In this document: positions 20,301-27,769 of the stretch, piece by piece
Position numbering within the stretch: the first letter of the stretch is position 1
Layout: the number at the start of each line of letters is the position of its first letter
Source: Arthrobacter sp. MYb213
GTDB taxonomy: Bacteria; Actinomycetota; Actinomycetes; Actinomycetales; Micrococcaceae
Reading direction: 5' to 3'
Length of the DNA stretch: 64,000 nucleotides
Assembly: GCF_002979915.1 (NCBI RefSeq)
Contig: NZ_PCQA01000007.1
Coordinates: forward strand, 1-64,000
Notes under the pieces: generated by a model
What the model saw: only the letters and a program-made list of their open reading frames with translations
What the model was told of the DNA's origin: nothing
Databases searched by the model: none
Translations under genes and position numbers: made by a program

Positions 20301-21305
20301 CTGATCCCGAAGATGACCACCATCGCCTCGGGCGCTTTTCTGGCCGATGACACCATGGTCGCCTCCTACGAGCTGGGCGGCGGATGGATGCACATCGCCC
20401 CGGTACGCGTAGGCAAAAAAGCCTTCCTGGGGAACTCCGGCATCCTGCATGCCGGACGCCGGGTGCCCAAGCGCTCGCTGATCGCCGTACTTTCAGCCAC
20501 CCCACGCAAGATGAAGGCCGGTACCTCGTGGATCGGCTCTCCCCCGCATAAGCTGCGGCGCACCACCGTGGATGCCGAATCCGAGCGCACCTACAGCCCG
20601 CCGATGAAGCTGAAGGTGATGCGCGCACTGTGGGAGTTGACCCGCGCGCTAGCCGTGTTCACCACCGTGGGGATCGCGGCAGCCGTGTTGTGGGCGCTGT
20701 CCGCATTGACCAGCTACGGCCATCCGCTCACCGCGGCGCTGCTCTCCGGGGCGGTGCTGGTGGCAGCCGGGGCGGTGGCCGCGCTGACCGCGCTGGCCGC
20801 CAAATGGCTGGTGGTCGGGGTGATCCGCCCGGGCGAGCACACGCTATGGAGCTCGTTCATCTGGCGCACCGAGATGGTGGACTCATTTGTCGAACTGGTC
20901 TGCGCCCAGTGGTTTGCGCGCCTAGCCTCCGGCACCCCGGCACTAGTCTGGTTCCTGCGTGCGCAAGGCGCCAAGATCGGACACGGGGTGTGGTGCGAAA
21001 GTTACTGGTTCCCGGAGGCTGACCTGGTCACCTTGGAGGATCATGCCACGGTGAACCGCGGTTGCGTGCTGCAAACCCACCTCTTCCACGACCGCATCAT
21101 GTCCATCGACACGGTTACCCTAGGTGCGGGCGCAACGCTTGGCCCGCACAGCGTGATCCTGCCCGCCGCGATCATTTCCGAGGGCACCACCGCCGGGCCG
21201 GCCTCGCTGATCCTGCGCGGTGAGCAACTGCCGGCCAATACCTACTGGCGCGGCAATCCGGCGGTACGCTGGAACATCACCACCGATCAGCCAGTGAAAG
21301 CCTAG
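17385..21305 (+). CDS. Pls-type membrane nonribosomal peptide synthetase (poly-amino-acid synthetase-like)
   Basis: From the ATG at 17385 the protein has 1306 residues. Domains in order: an adenylation domain (about 25-515; A3 FTSGSTGKPKG near 165, A5 NTYGPTEA near 302, A7 YRSGDM, A8 GRVDDQVKIGGRRIELGE, A10 TSGKVDRNALP); a peptidyl carrier domain (about 525-590) with the phosphopantetheine serine in GGGSLSA near 547; then membrane helices in pairs near 606-675, 849-908 and 1088-1144, each followed by a soluble domain. At least the first and last soluble domains show hexapeptide-like repeats. This matches the epsilon-poly-L-lysine synthetase Pls, which polymerises one amino acid without ordinary condensation domains. 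No condensation, thioesterase or second adenylation domain is present. The hand-aligned specificity code is DAESIGTVVK, suggesting a basic substrate. No clear ribosome binding site fixes the start. The product is unknown. Confidence 0.85.
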   Translation: MDSVDSSTPENSSIYPAQFPAGSLAPAPRTLIDIVQATAKAHPDAPAIDDGARIESYAELIDEVKTKALRLHQSGLGAGDRIGVRVTSGTAALYEWILAILWVGAAYVPVDADDPDERAKTVFDEAQVAGFISGTDQLTVIDPNRPAPFRNPRAPQLGDDAWIIFTSGSTGKPKGVAVTHRSAAAFVDAEAQMFLPNDPLNTSDRVLAGLSVAFDASCEEMWIAWRNGSCLVPAPRALVRSGMDLGPWLISRSITAVSTVPTLAALWPAQALDSVRLLIFGGEACPPELAARLATDSRELWNTYGPTEATVVACGATMDGSLPVRIGLPLAGWDLAVVDPEGIPVPEGQSGELIIGGVGLARYLDPDKDAEKYAPMPTLGWERAYRSGDMVINDPLGLVFIGRVDDQVKIGGRRIELGEIDAALASLESVSSAAVAVRETNTGNKILVGYLAADPDYDLNAARTALLEDLPAAMVPLLTLVETMPMKTSGKVDRNALPWPLAGAGEDTGEQLSGLDTTGQFVADAWKGALGAAVSSADADFFGSGGGSLSAAQLVSALRYRYPDLTVAELYDYPRFGALVTYLGGKPVNDEVIEPRIVKRTKRSTQIIQSLLAVPLFILSGLRWFTYLMLGHWFLLSVGIFDAPLPIPWYLLLASWLIFVTPPGRMLLSVVAAKLLLRGLTPGTYRRSGAMHLRLWLAQHIADVVDPVSLASAPLLPWYARMLGANIDKTAAVHTLPPVTGMLTVGPGAALEPEVDVSGYWIDGDLVHVGHITVGDFASVGARSTLTPGAIVAPHTIVEAGSAIYGETRENSRYAGSPATRAGRAKPRWPEQVPAYRVLPRVLGGIGSLVLNLAQWIPVVLAVLAVSPLLDGDKSLSNIGLSFIPAVLLAALVWFFSMMLLVIIQVRLLSIGLREGWHPITSRVGWQAWATERVLDTARDVLFPLYASLFTPIWLRLLGAKVGRDVEISTVLLIPKMTTIASGAFLADDTMVASYELGGGWMHIAPVRVGKKAFLGNSGILHAGRRVPKRSLIAVLSATPRKMKAGTSWIGSPPHKLRRTTVDAESERTYSPPMKLKVMRALWELTRALAVFTTVGIAAAVLWALSALTSYGHPLTAALLSGAVLVAAGAVAALTALAAKWLVVGVIRPGEHTLWSSFIWRTEMVDSFVELVCAQWFARLASGTPALVWFLRAQGAKIGHGVWCESYWFPEADLVTLEDHATVNRGCVLQTHLFHDRIMSIDTVTLGAGATLGPHSVILPAAIISEGTTAGPASLILRGEQLPANTYWRGNPAVRWNITTDQPVKA

Positions 21306-21318
21306 AGGACCGCACCGC

Positions 21319-22620
21319 ATGCCGCAGCAGCTAGATGACTACACCAAACACCACGGCTCCGAGCAGTACACCGTGGAGCACTACGACCTAGAGCTCAAGT
21401 GCAAGCTGGCCAGCAACCTGCTCGAGGGCAAGGCCGTACTGCATATCCGCGCGCTGGTCGACCTGGATGTGGTGCGGCTAAACCTGCATGGCTTGCGCGT
21501 ACTCAAGGCCACCTGCCAGGGCAAAAAGCTGGCGGTCGCCAAAAGGCACCACCGCATCGAGGTGAAACTTCCTGCAATGCTTCCCGCCGGCGAACAGTTG
21601 GAACTGGCGCTGCGCTATGCCGGAAACCCGGGGGTGGATGACGGGATGTGGGGCGAGGTCGGCTGGGAGGAACTGACCGACGGGGTACTAATTTCCGGTC
21701 AACCCACCGGGGCGGCCACCTGGTTCCCTTGCAACGATCACCCCAGCCACAAATCCAGCTACCGTTTTTCGATCACCACCGATGCCGGCTACCGGGCGGT
21801 GGCCAACGGCGAACAGGTCGGCTATTCCCGGGCCGCGAGCGCCGATACCTGGGTCTACGAACAGCGTGAGCCGATCGCCAGTTATCTAGCCACCGTGCAG
21901 ATCGGACGCTACAGCGAAATCCCCTTTGATAGCCAACGCCACCTGCTGGCCTACGCGGTGCCCGGCATGGATTTAGCGGTGCGCGGTGCCTTTGCCAAAC
22001 AGGGCGAGATGGCCGAGGTTTTTGAACGGCACTTTGGCCCCTACCCGTACGCCAGCTACAAGATTGTGGTGGTGGACGACGAGCTAGAAATCCCGTTGGA
22101 GGCCGCGGGGCTGAGCATTTTTGGGCGCAATCACCTGTCCTTGGACTGGGAGGCGCAACGGCTGATCGCCCACGAATTTTCGCATCAGTGGTGGGGCAAT
22201 TCGCTGACCTTAAAGCGCTGGAGCGATATCTGGTTGCATGAGGGGTTCGCCTGCTTCAGCGAATGGTTGTACTCCGAATCTGCCGGGTTGCTCTCGCTGG
22301 CCGATCGGGCCCGAGCGGCGTGGGAGAAGCTAAACGAGTCCGCGCAGGATCTGGCTATCGGGGCCCCGGGGGCCGAGCAAATGTTCGATGACCGGGTATA
22401 TAAACGCGGCGCGCTAGCGCTGTTCGCGTTACGCGGTGCGCTGGGTCCCGAAACCTTCTACGCGATGCTCAAAGACTGGGTTGCCACCTATGCCCACGGG
22501 CATGTGGACACCGCCGCGTTCCTCGCGCACGCCCAGGGGTTCGCGCCCGACACACTGGATGTCGCCGCGCTTCTAGATCCTTGGCTTTACGAACAAGCGC
22601 TGCCGGCCTTCCCGCACTAG
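21319..22620 (+). CDS. M1-family zinc aminopeptidase
   Basis: A 433-residue gluzincin. The zinc site is complete: HEFSH followed by 18 residues and Glu (HEXXH-X18-E, near residues 286-309, in the context HEFSHQWWGN ... LHEGFACF). The probable catalytic Tyr is in VYKRGAL near 359. The usual GXMEN substrate motif reads PLEAAGLS here, which is unusual. It is short: the large C-terminal helical domain of ERAP/PepN-type enzymes is missing, and there is no signal peptide. It starts 13 nt after the synthetase stop, with AGAGGA as ribosome binding site, so the two are co-expressed. The enzyme that degrades epsilon-polylysine in Streptomyces is also an HEXXH-X18-E aminopeptidase, so a product-trimming or self-protection role is plausible. 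Confidence 0.88.
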   Translation: MPQQLDDYTKHHGSEQYTVEHYDLELKCKLASNLLEGKAVLHIRALVDLDVVRLNLHGLRVLKATCQGKKLAVAKRHHRIEVKLPAMLPAGEQLELALRYAGNPGVDDGMWGEVGWEELTDGVLISGQPTGAATWFPCNDHPSHKSSYRFSITTDAGYRAVANGEQVGYSRAASADTWVYEQREPIASYLATVQIGRYSEIPFDSQRHLLAYAVPGMDLAVRGAFAKQGEMAEVFERHFGPYPYASYKIVVVDDELEIPLEAAGLSIFGRNHLSLDWEAQRLIAHEFSHQWWGNSLTLKRWSDIWLHEGFACFSEWLYSESAGLLSLADRARAAWEKLNESAQDLAIGAPGAEQMFDDRVYKRGALALFALRGALGPETFYAMLKDWVATYAHGHVDTAAFLAHAQGFAPDTLDVAALLDPWLYEQALPAFPH

Positions 22621-22734
22621 CTCGCTGCGTATCGCGGACACCACCGGGGACCACGTGGCGTAGGCCATAGGTCATAAACGCGGTACTCAATGAGCGGTTG
22701 GCCAATTATTCACCAGCTGTTCACCTGGCAAAAC

Positions 22735-22740
22735 TAGGCT
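22735..22740 (+). promoter_or_regulatory. -10 box of ppk2 (leaderless candidate)
   Basis: TAGGCT ending 6 nt before the ATG at 22747; no Shine-Dalgarno sequence is present. This suggests PPK2 can be expressed independently of the synthetase. Confidence 0.35.
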
Positions 22741-22746
22741 GAAGCC

Positions 22747-23643
22747 ATGACGGTTGAACTCCCCCTGCTTGAAGATGCGTTTCGCGGCTACTCCGTGCTA
22801 GACAACGACGATGATGACCCGGTGCTGGTGCGCGCTGACGGATCCATCGTGGACACCTGGCGCGAGGACTACCCCTACGACGCCAAAATGGAACGGGCGA
22901 CCTACGATACGCAAAAGCGTGCGTTGCAAATCGAACTACTGAAGCTCCAAAAGTGGCTCAAGGCGCACGATCGGCGGTTGATGATCGTCTTCGAGGGACG
23001 CGACGCGGCCTGCAAAGGCGGCACGATCAAACGTTTCACCGAGCATCTGAACCCGCGCGGGGCACGCGTCGTCGCCCTAGAAAAGCCGACCGAACGCGAA
23101 TCCACCCAGTGGTATTACCAGCGCTACATCGAACATTTCCCGGCCGCCGGGGAGATCGTGCTCTTTGACAGGTCCTGGTACAACCGCGCCGGGGTGGAGC
23201 GGGCGATGGGTTTCTGCAGTGAAAATCAGGTTGAGCACTTTTTGGAGCAGACTCCACACTTTGAACGGCTGCTCGTAGAAGAGGGCATTGACCTGGTGAA
23301 GTTCTGGTTCTCCGTCTCCGCCGCCGAACAGTTCACTCGTTTCCTCATTCGCCGCATCGACCCGGTGCGCCAGTGGAAGCTCTCCCCCATGGACCTGGCC
23401 TCGCTGGACAAGTGGGATGACTACACGGCCGCGAAAAAACAGATGTTCCTGAAGACCGACACCGAGCATGCCCCGTGGACGGTGGTGAAGTCCAACGACA
23501 AGAAGCGCGCCCGGCTGCAGGCCATGCGCCACGTGCTGAACCTCTTCGAGTACAAGGGCAAGGACCACGAGCTGGTGGGCACCCCCGATCCGCAGATCGT
23601 TGGGCGAGCTGCAAACGTCATCAGCCACGGTGAAGAGTTCTAA
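22747..23643 (+). CDS. ppk2: Polyphosphate kinase 2 family protein
   Basis: Single-domain PPK2 of 298 residues that transfers phosphate between polyphosphate and nucleotides; class I enzymes mainly make ATP or GTP from polyphosphate. Walker A is FEGRDAACKGGT near 80-91, Walker B FDRSWYNRAGVE near 140-151, and the lid region is RRIDPVRQWKLSPMD near 203-217. It lies 126 nt after the aminopeptidase on the same strand. A role in supplying ATP to the upstream synthetase is only an inference from position. Confidence 0.92.
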   Translation: MTVELPLLEDAFRGYSVLDNDDDDPVLVRADGSIVDTWREDYPYDAKMERATYDTQKRALQIELLKLQKWLKAHDRRLMIVFEGRDAACKGGTIKRFTEHLNPRGARVVALEKPTERESTQWYYQRYIEHFPAAGEIVLFDRSWYNRAGVERAMGFCSENQVEHFLEQTPHFERLLVEEGIDLVKFWFSVSAAEQFTRFLIRRIDPVRQWKLSPMDLASLDKWDDYTAAKKQMFLKTDTEHAPWTVVKSNDKKRARLQAMRHVLNLFEYKGKDHELVGTPDPQIVGRAANVISHGEEF

Positions 23644-23761
23644 TACTGCTTCTTGCGGCTTCGCGGCTCTTGCGCCTTCGCGCGGCCCGGCACTACGCTG
23701 AGGCAACCGATAAACACCGACGCGACTTTCTAAGTGGTGCGCGAAGTGTGGAGGAAAGCTC

Positions 23762-24202
23762 ATGGCAGAACCTAAGTCCCCCGAATCCCCGGCGCCGGTC
23801 TCGGCTGCGCCCGCGCCCTACATCCTTTTTCCGGGCACCGCGGCTCAAGCGTTGGAACGCTACCAAGATATTTTTGGCGGAACGCTCGCGCTCTTTAGCT
23901 ACGCCGAATTTGCGCGCACCGACGGGCCAGGCGAGCACATCGCCCACGGCATGCTGCACGGTGCACTCACCTTGTACGCGGCCGATGCTGCAGCGGGCGA
24001 AGAAGCACTGTCCACCCAAGGTTTAATGCTCAGCCTGCTGGGCACGGCGCCACCTGCAACATTGCATGTCTGGTTCGAGAAGCTCGCCGAGGGTGGCACG
24101 ATACTCGATCCGCTGGCGCGCAAAGCCTGGGGTGCCAGCGACGGTCAGGTGCGCGATCGTTTTGGGGTGCACTGGCTCATCGGCTACGAACCGGAAAAGT
24201 AA
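23762..24202 (+). CDS. VOC (PhnB/glyoxalase-like) family protein
   Basis: A 146-residue vicinal-oxygen-chelate fold protein: YILFPGTAAQALERYQDIFGG near 20-40 and LHVWFEKLAEGGTILDPLARKAWGASDGQVRDRFGVHWLIGY at 100-141, the PhnB-like pattern. The substrate is unknown. GGAGGAAAG precedes the ATG by 4 nt. It follows ppk2 after 118 nt and converges with the orphan operon on the other strand. Confidence 0.82.
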   Translation: MAEPKSPESPAPVSAAPAPYILFPGTAAQALERYQDIFGGTLALFSYAEFARTDGPGEHIAHGMLHGALTLYAADAAAGEEALSTQGLMLSLLGTAPPATLHVWFEKLAEGGTILDPLARKAWGASDGQVRDRFGVHWLIGYEPEK

Positions 24203-24208
24203 TCTGAA

Positions 24209-24514
24209 CTAATTTGCGCGCGGTGTCGCCAGGGGCATTCCGTAGGGGTAATCCACCCATGACCCGTCCCCGGTGTGCGGGCAATGTTGTTCGGCCCCGT
24301 CGCGGACGCATTTGGTGTCAGCCGGGTAACGGTGGCCCTGTAAAAGTTTGTCGAACTCGATCGCGCCTACCTCGTACAATTCTCGGCCGTCGGAGTAGCG
24401 CAACGCATAGCGGAAGTAGCGGAAACTGCGTCTGCTCAGGCGCCGGATCCCCAGCGCGGCGGTGGCTCGTACCGCGACCGGCAGTTGCTTGTTCTCCCGC
24501 GGGTGGTCGATCAC
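24209..24514 (-). CDS. Hypothetical protein, basic with two cysteines
   Basis: A 101-residue protein I do not recognise. The N-terminal half is basic (RRLSRRSFRYFRYALRYSDG). The C-terminal half has CVRDGAEQHCPHTGDGSW, a possible Cys/His metal or disulfide site. Start is GTG at 24512-24514, overlapping the stop of the upstream monooxygenase-like gene as GTGA. That overlap and the good length argue that it is real. Confidence 0.6.
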   Translation of the reverse strand: MIDHPRENKQLPVAVRATAALGIRRLSRRSFRYFRYALRYSDGRELYEVGAIEFDKLLQGHRYPADTKCVRDGAEQHCPHTGDGSWVDYPYGMPLATPRAN

Positions 24515-24837
24515 AACCCATCCTCCGCCCGGGAGCCGGGTTCGGAATCGAACACCGGGGTAAAGTGTTCCACCACGGGGAACGGATCATAAAAATGGTG
24601 CAGCGCCTGCTTCCAGAGCTGATACTGAGCTGAGCGGCGAAAGCCTTCGGTGTGTGCGGCCACCGACTCCCATCGCACCAGCAGCAGGTACTGGTTCGGG
24701 CTTTGGATCGAACGTGAAAGTTGGAGCGCGATAAATCCTGGTTGTTCTTCGATTAGGCTGCGTGCCTGGCCGAAGGCGAGTTCAAACGCTTCCTCGGCCC
24801 CGCTGCGCACAGGCAGGATGGCGTGTTCCACGATCAT
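24511..24837 (-). CDS. Antibiotic biosynthesis monooxygenase (ABM) domain protein
   Basis: A 108-residue ferredoxin-fold ABM protein: MIVEHAILPVRSGAEEAFE, then GFIALQLSRS and NQYLLLVRWESVAAHTEGFRRSAQYQLW, followed by the short C-terminal strand. Members act on quinones or haem, or have no known substrate. The ATG at 24835-24837 is chosen over a 37-residue upstream extension that overlaps the neighbouring small membrane protein gene. It is the middle gene of a three-gene operon. Confidence 0.8.
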   Translation of the reverse strand: MIVEHAILPVRSGAEEAFELAFGQARSLIEEQPGFIALQLSRSIQSPNQYLLLVRWESVAAHTEGFRRSAQYQLWKQALHHFYDPFPVVEHFTPVFDSEPGSRAEDGL

Positions 24838-24853
24838 GGTGTTGCGCTCGTTT

Positions 24854-25066
24854 CTAGGGTCCGTTGGGGTGCCCGGGTAGCGGGTCCGCGGGCGGTTCGC
24901 TAAATTCCACGCTCGGGGTGGGCGGCTCTTCCAGATGTGTCCCGGCACCGCGCTGGATCAGGTTGACCGCGCCCATCGCCAAAAACACCGCCACCGCTAC
25001 CGCGAGGGCGCCAAGCACCACAATAAGTAGCACCGCGCCAAGCCGCGCGGCGATCCGTGAACCCAT
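24854..25066 (-). CDS. Small single-span membrane protein
   Basis: A 70-residue protein with one hydrophobic helix (residues 9-36, alanine-, valine- and leucine-rich). A proline/glutamate-rich hydrophilic tail follows (about 45-70). It is not recognised. The stop lies 16 nt before the ABM gene, so it is probably the first gene of that operon. A G-rich sequence (CGGGGG) precedes the ATG. Confidence 0.6.
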   Translation of the reverse strand: MGSRIAARLGAVLLIVVLGALAVAVAVFLAMGAVNLIQRGAGTHLEEPPTPSVEFSEPPADPLPGHPNGP

Positions 25067-25147
25067 ATATTGCCCCCGAGGTAGCTACCGTGAACCCTAA
25101 TTCTAACGTGCACCGGCCGGTGCTAGCTGGCAGATGCGGGAAAAACC

Positions 25148-25192
25148 AACGCCCCAGGATCATCTGCGTGAATGCAGAGACCCCGGGGCGTT
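25148..25192 (-). terminator. pheST terminator
   Basis: AACGCCCC (25148-25155) pairs with GGGGCGTT (25185-25192), with an internal loop region. On the minus strand a run of five T follows. It is 33 nt past the pheT stop. Confidence 0.8.
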
Positions 25193-25225
25193 GTTTGCCC
25201 GACGCTCGGCGCCGGTTAACATGGT

Positions 25226-27766
25226 TTAGCGCTGGGTAGCGCCAAACTTTTCGGCCGCCAAGGCTACCGCGGCGGCACGCGCCTCGGAGGCTTCATCGGC
25301 GGTCAGCGTGCGATCCTCGGCGCGGAAGCGCAACCCGAAGGCCAACGACTTCTTGCCCTCTTCGATGCCCTGCCCCTGGTATACATCGAACAAGGTGATG
25401 TCTTCGAGCAGTGCGCCGGCACCCTCGCGCAGGGTGTCAAGCACATGACCTGCGACGACGTGTTGATCGACGACCAAGGCGACATCCTGGGTGGCCAGCG
25501 GCTGAGTAGACAGCGACTGCGCCACCACTACCTGCGGCGCGGCGGCCATCATCGCGGCAGCGTTCAGCTCCATCGCCACGGTGCGCGGCGGCAGATCGGC
25601 GTCCTTGAGCAACGCCGGGTGCAGCTCGCCAGCGTAGCCAACCACTTCGCCAGCAACCTTCAGCGTCGCGGCGCGGCCCGGGTGGAAGGCCTGGTGATCG
25701 CCCTGAGCGACCTCCAGCTGAACACCCAGGATGTCCGCGACGGTGCGTGCGGCGTCCAAAGCATCGGCCCAGTCCCACAGACGCGGCGCAAATCCGGCGG
25801 CGGCCGAAGCCTCATGGCCGGTGAAGACCGCGGCCAGCTGCCATGGCTGGTGGGGAACCCCGTGATACAGGTCCGCCAGCACCTCATCGCTTGGCTTGAC
25901 GCCCAACGGAGGAAGGAATGCCGAGCCCAACTGCTCGCCCGGCAAGAACACCAGACCACCCTCGTACAAGGCCAAATCGCGGAAACCACGGCCGATATTG
26001 CGTCGTGCGGTGTCCAGCAGACCCGGCAGCAGGCTGGTGCGCAGGAAACGGAACTCCTTGGAGATCGGGTTGGCCAGCGACACGGCTTTCACCGTGCTGC
26101 CAGCTTCCGGGGTGCCGAAGGTGTTGTTCTGCGCCTCGGAAACGAACGGGTAGGTCAAGACCTCGGTCAGGCCAGCATCGGCAAGGCCCTGCAACAGGCG
26201 TCGGCGCTGGGACTGGGTCCGGGTCAGGCCACGTCCTGGTGGGGCCACCGGCAAGGTTGCCGGGATCTGGTCATAGCCAACCACGCGGGCTACTTCCTCA
26301 ACCAGGTCTTCCTCAATCTCTAGGTCCGGGCGCCAGCTTGGAGCCGAAACCATGAAGCCCTCGGCGTTTTGCTCGACGGTTGCGCCGATGCCCCCAAGCG
26401 CGGTGATGGTCTGCTCGTCGGTATATTCCACGCCGATCAGTGCCCCGGCGAAACCGGCAGGCAGCTGAATCTGGGTGTCGGCCGGAACCATGCCTGCGTC
26501 GGTGACGTTGGCAGTCTCGGTGCCCCCGGCCAGCTCAACGAGCAGATTCACCGCACGCTGCGCGGCGATGTCCATAATGCGCGGGTCAACCCCGCGCTCA
26601 AAACGCTTGGAAGCCTCCGACGGCAGTTTGTGCCGGCGGCGGGATCGGCCGATGGATACTGCGTCAAAGTGTGCGGCCTCGATCAGCACGCGGCTGGTGG
26701 AATCGCTGACCTCGGTAGCCGCGCCACCCATGACGCCAGCAATACCCAAAGCACCGGACTCGTCGGTGATCAGCAGGTCCTCCACCGACAGCTCGCGGTT
26801 CTTCTCATCGAGCGTGGTGAGCTTTTCTCCGGCGGTAGCACGGCGCACGGTGATCGCACCGGTGAGCTTGTCCGCATCGTAGAAGTGCAGTGGTGCGCCG
26901 AGCTCAAGCATCACATAGTTGGAGATGTCGACAACCAGCGAGATCGAACGCATTCCTGCCAGTTGGAGGCGCGAGGCCATCCAGCGTGGGGTGGGCAGCG
27001 CCGGGTTGATGCCGGTGACTTCGCGAGTGACAAAACGCGTGCAGCCGGGCACATCGTAGATCGGTGCGTCGTCGGACAGCTTGACCTGGTGGCCGGCGCC
27101 GGTTGCCGCGGTGACCTTGATGGTGCTCGCCGGGTCGGTGAACGAGGTGCCGGTGGCTAGGCCGTATTCGCGGGCGACGCCGCGGATCGAGAAGCAGTAG
27201 CCGCGATCCGGGGTGACGTTGATTTCAGCGGCCTGATCGTTCAGCCCGAAAAGCTCAAACGCGTCGGTGCCCACCTCTGGGTCTAGCCCGAAGTTTGCCA
27301 GCACCATAATGCCGTCGTGGTCCTCGCCGATGCCCAGCTCGCGGGAGGAGGCGATCATGCCGGCTGAAACATGTCCGTAGGTTTTGCGTGGGGTGATCTT
27401 AAAATCTCCGGGCAGCACGGCGCCGGGCAGGGTGACTACAACCTTGTCACCCTCCACGAAGTTATGCGCGCCGCAGATGATGCCCTGCACGCCGTTGGGC
27501 TCGATGCCCTTGCCGGTCAGCGTCTGCTCGGTACCTTCGGGCACCACGCGGACCTGGCACCAGTTGATAGTTTTGCCGTTGGTCTGTTCTTCCTTCACCA
27601 ACGAGAGCACCTGACCGACGACGATCGGGCCCGAGAGGTTGTCGGAGGGACGGTGTACGTCCTCTTCCTCCAAACCGACCTTCACCAGATCGGCCATCAA
27701 ATCTTCGGCGCTTGCATCGGCCGGAAGCTGCGTGTATTCGCGCAGCCATGAAAGTGGAATACGCAT
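25226..27766 (-). CDS. pheT: Phenylalanine--tRNA ligase beta subunit
   Basis: Beta subunit of the alpha2-beta2 PheRS. The 846 residues contain the N-terminal EMAPII-like tRNA-binding domain (about 40-150), the B5 and B3/B4 editing regions (B3/B4 near 215-395, with GVMGGAATEVS near 337), the catalytic-like core, and a C-terminal ferredoxin-fold anticodon-binding domain (about 750-846). It starts 3 nt after the pheS stop. Confidence 0.97.
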   Translation of the reverse strand: MRIPLSWLREYTQLPADASAEDLMADLVKVGLEEEDVHRPSDNLSGPIVVGQVLSLVKEEQTNGKTINWCQVRVVPEGTEQTLTGKGIEPNGVQGIICGAHNFVEGDKVVVTLPGAVLPGDFKITPRKTYGHVSAGMIASSRELGIGEDHDGIMVLANFGLDPEVGTDAFELFGLNDQAAEINVTPDRGYCFSIRGVAREYGLATGTSFTDPASTIKVTAATGAGHQVKLSDDAPIYDVPGCTRFVTREVTGINPALPTPRWMASRLQLAGMRSISLVVDISNYVMLELGAPLHFYDADKLTGAITVRRATAGEKLTTLDEKNRELSVEDLLITDESGALGIAGVMGGAATEVSDSTSRVLIEAAHFDAVSIGRSRRRHKLPSEASKRFERGVDPRIMDIAAQRAVNLLVELAGGTETANVTDAGMVPADTQIQLPAGFAGALIGVEYTDEQTITALGGIGATVEQNAEGFMVSAPSWRPDLEIEEDLVEEVARVVGYDQIPATLPVAPPGRGLTRTQSQRRRLLQGLADAGLTEVLTYPFVSEAQNNTFGTPEAGSTVKAVSLANPISKEFRFLRTSLLPGLLDTARRNIGRGFRDLALYEGGLVFLPGEQLGSAFLPPLGVKPSDEVLADLYHGVPHQPWQLAAVFTGHEASAAAGFAPRLWDWADALDAARTVADILGVQLEVAQGDHQAFHPGRAATLKVAGEVVGYAGELHPALLKDADLPPRTVAMELNAAAMMAAAPQVVVAQSLSTQPLATQDVALVVDQHVVAGHVLDTLREGAGALLEDITLFDVYQGQGIEEGKKSLAFGLRFRAEDRTLTADEASEARAAAVALAAEKFGATQR

Positions 27767-27769
27767 AAC

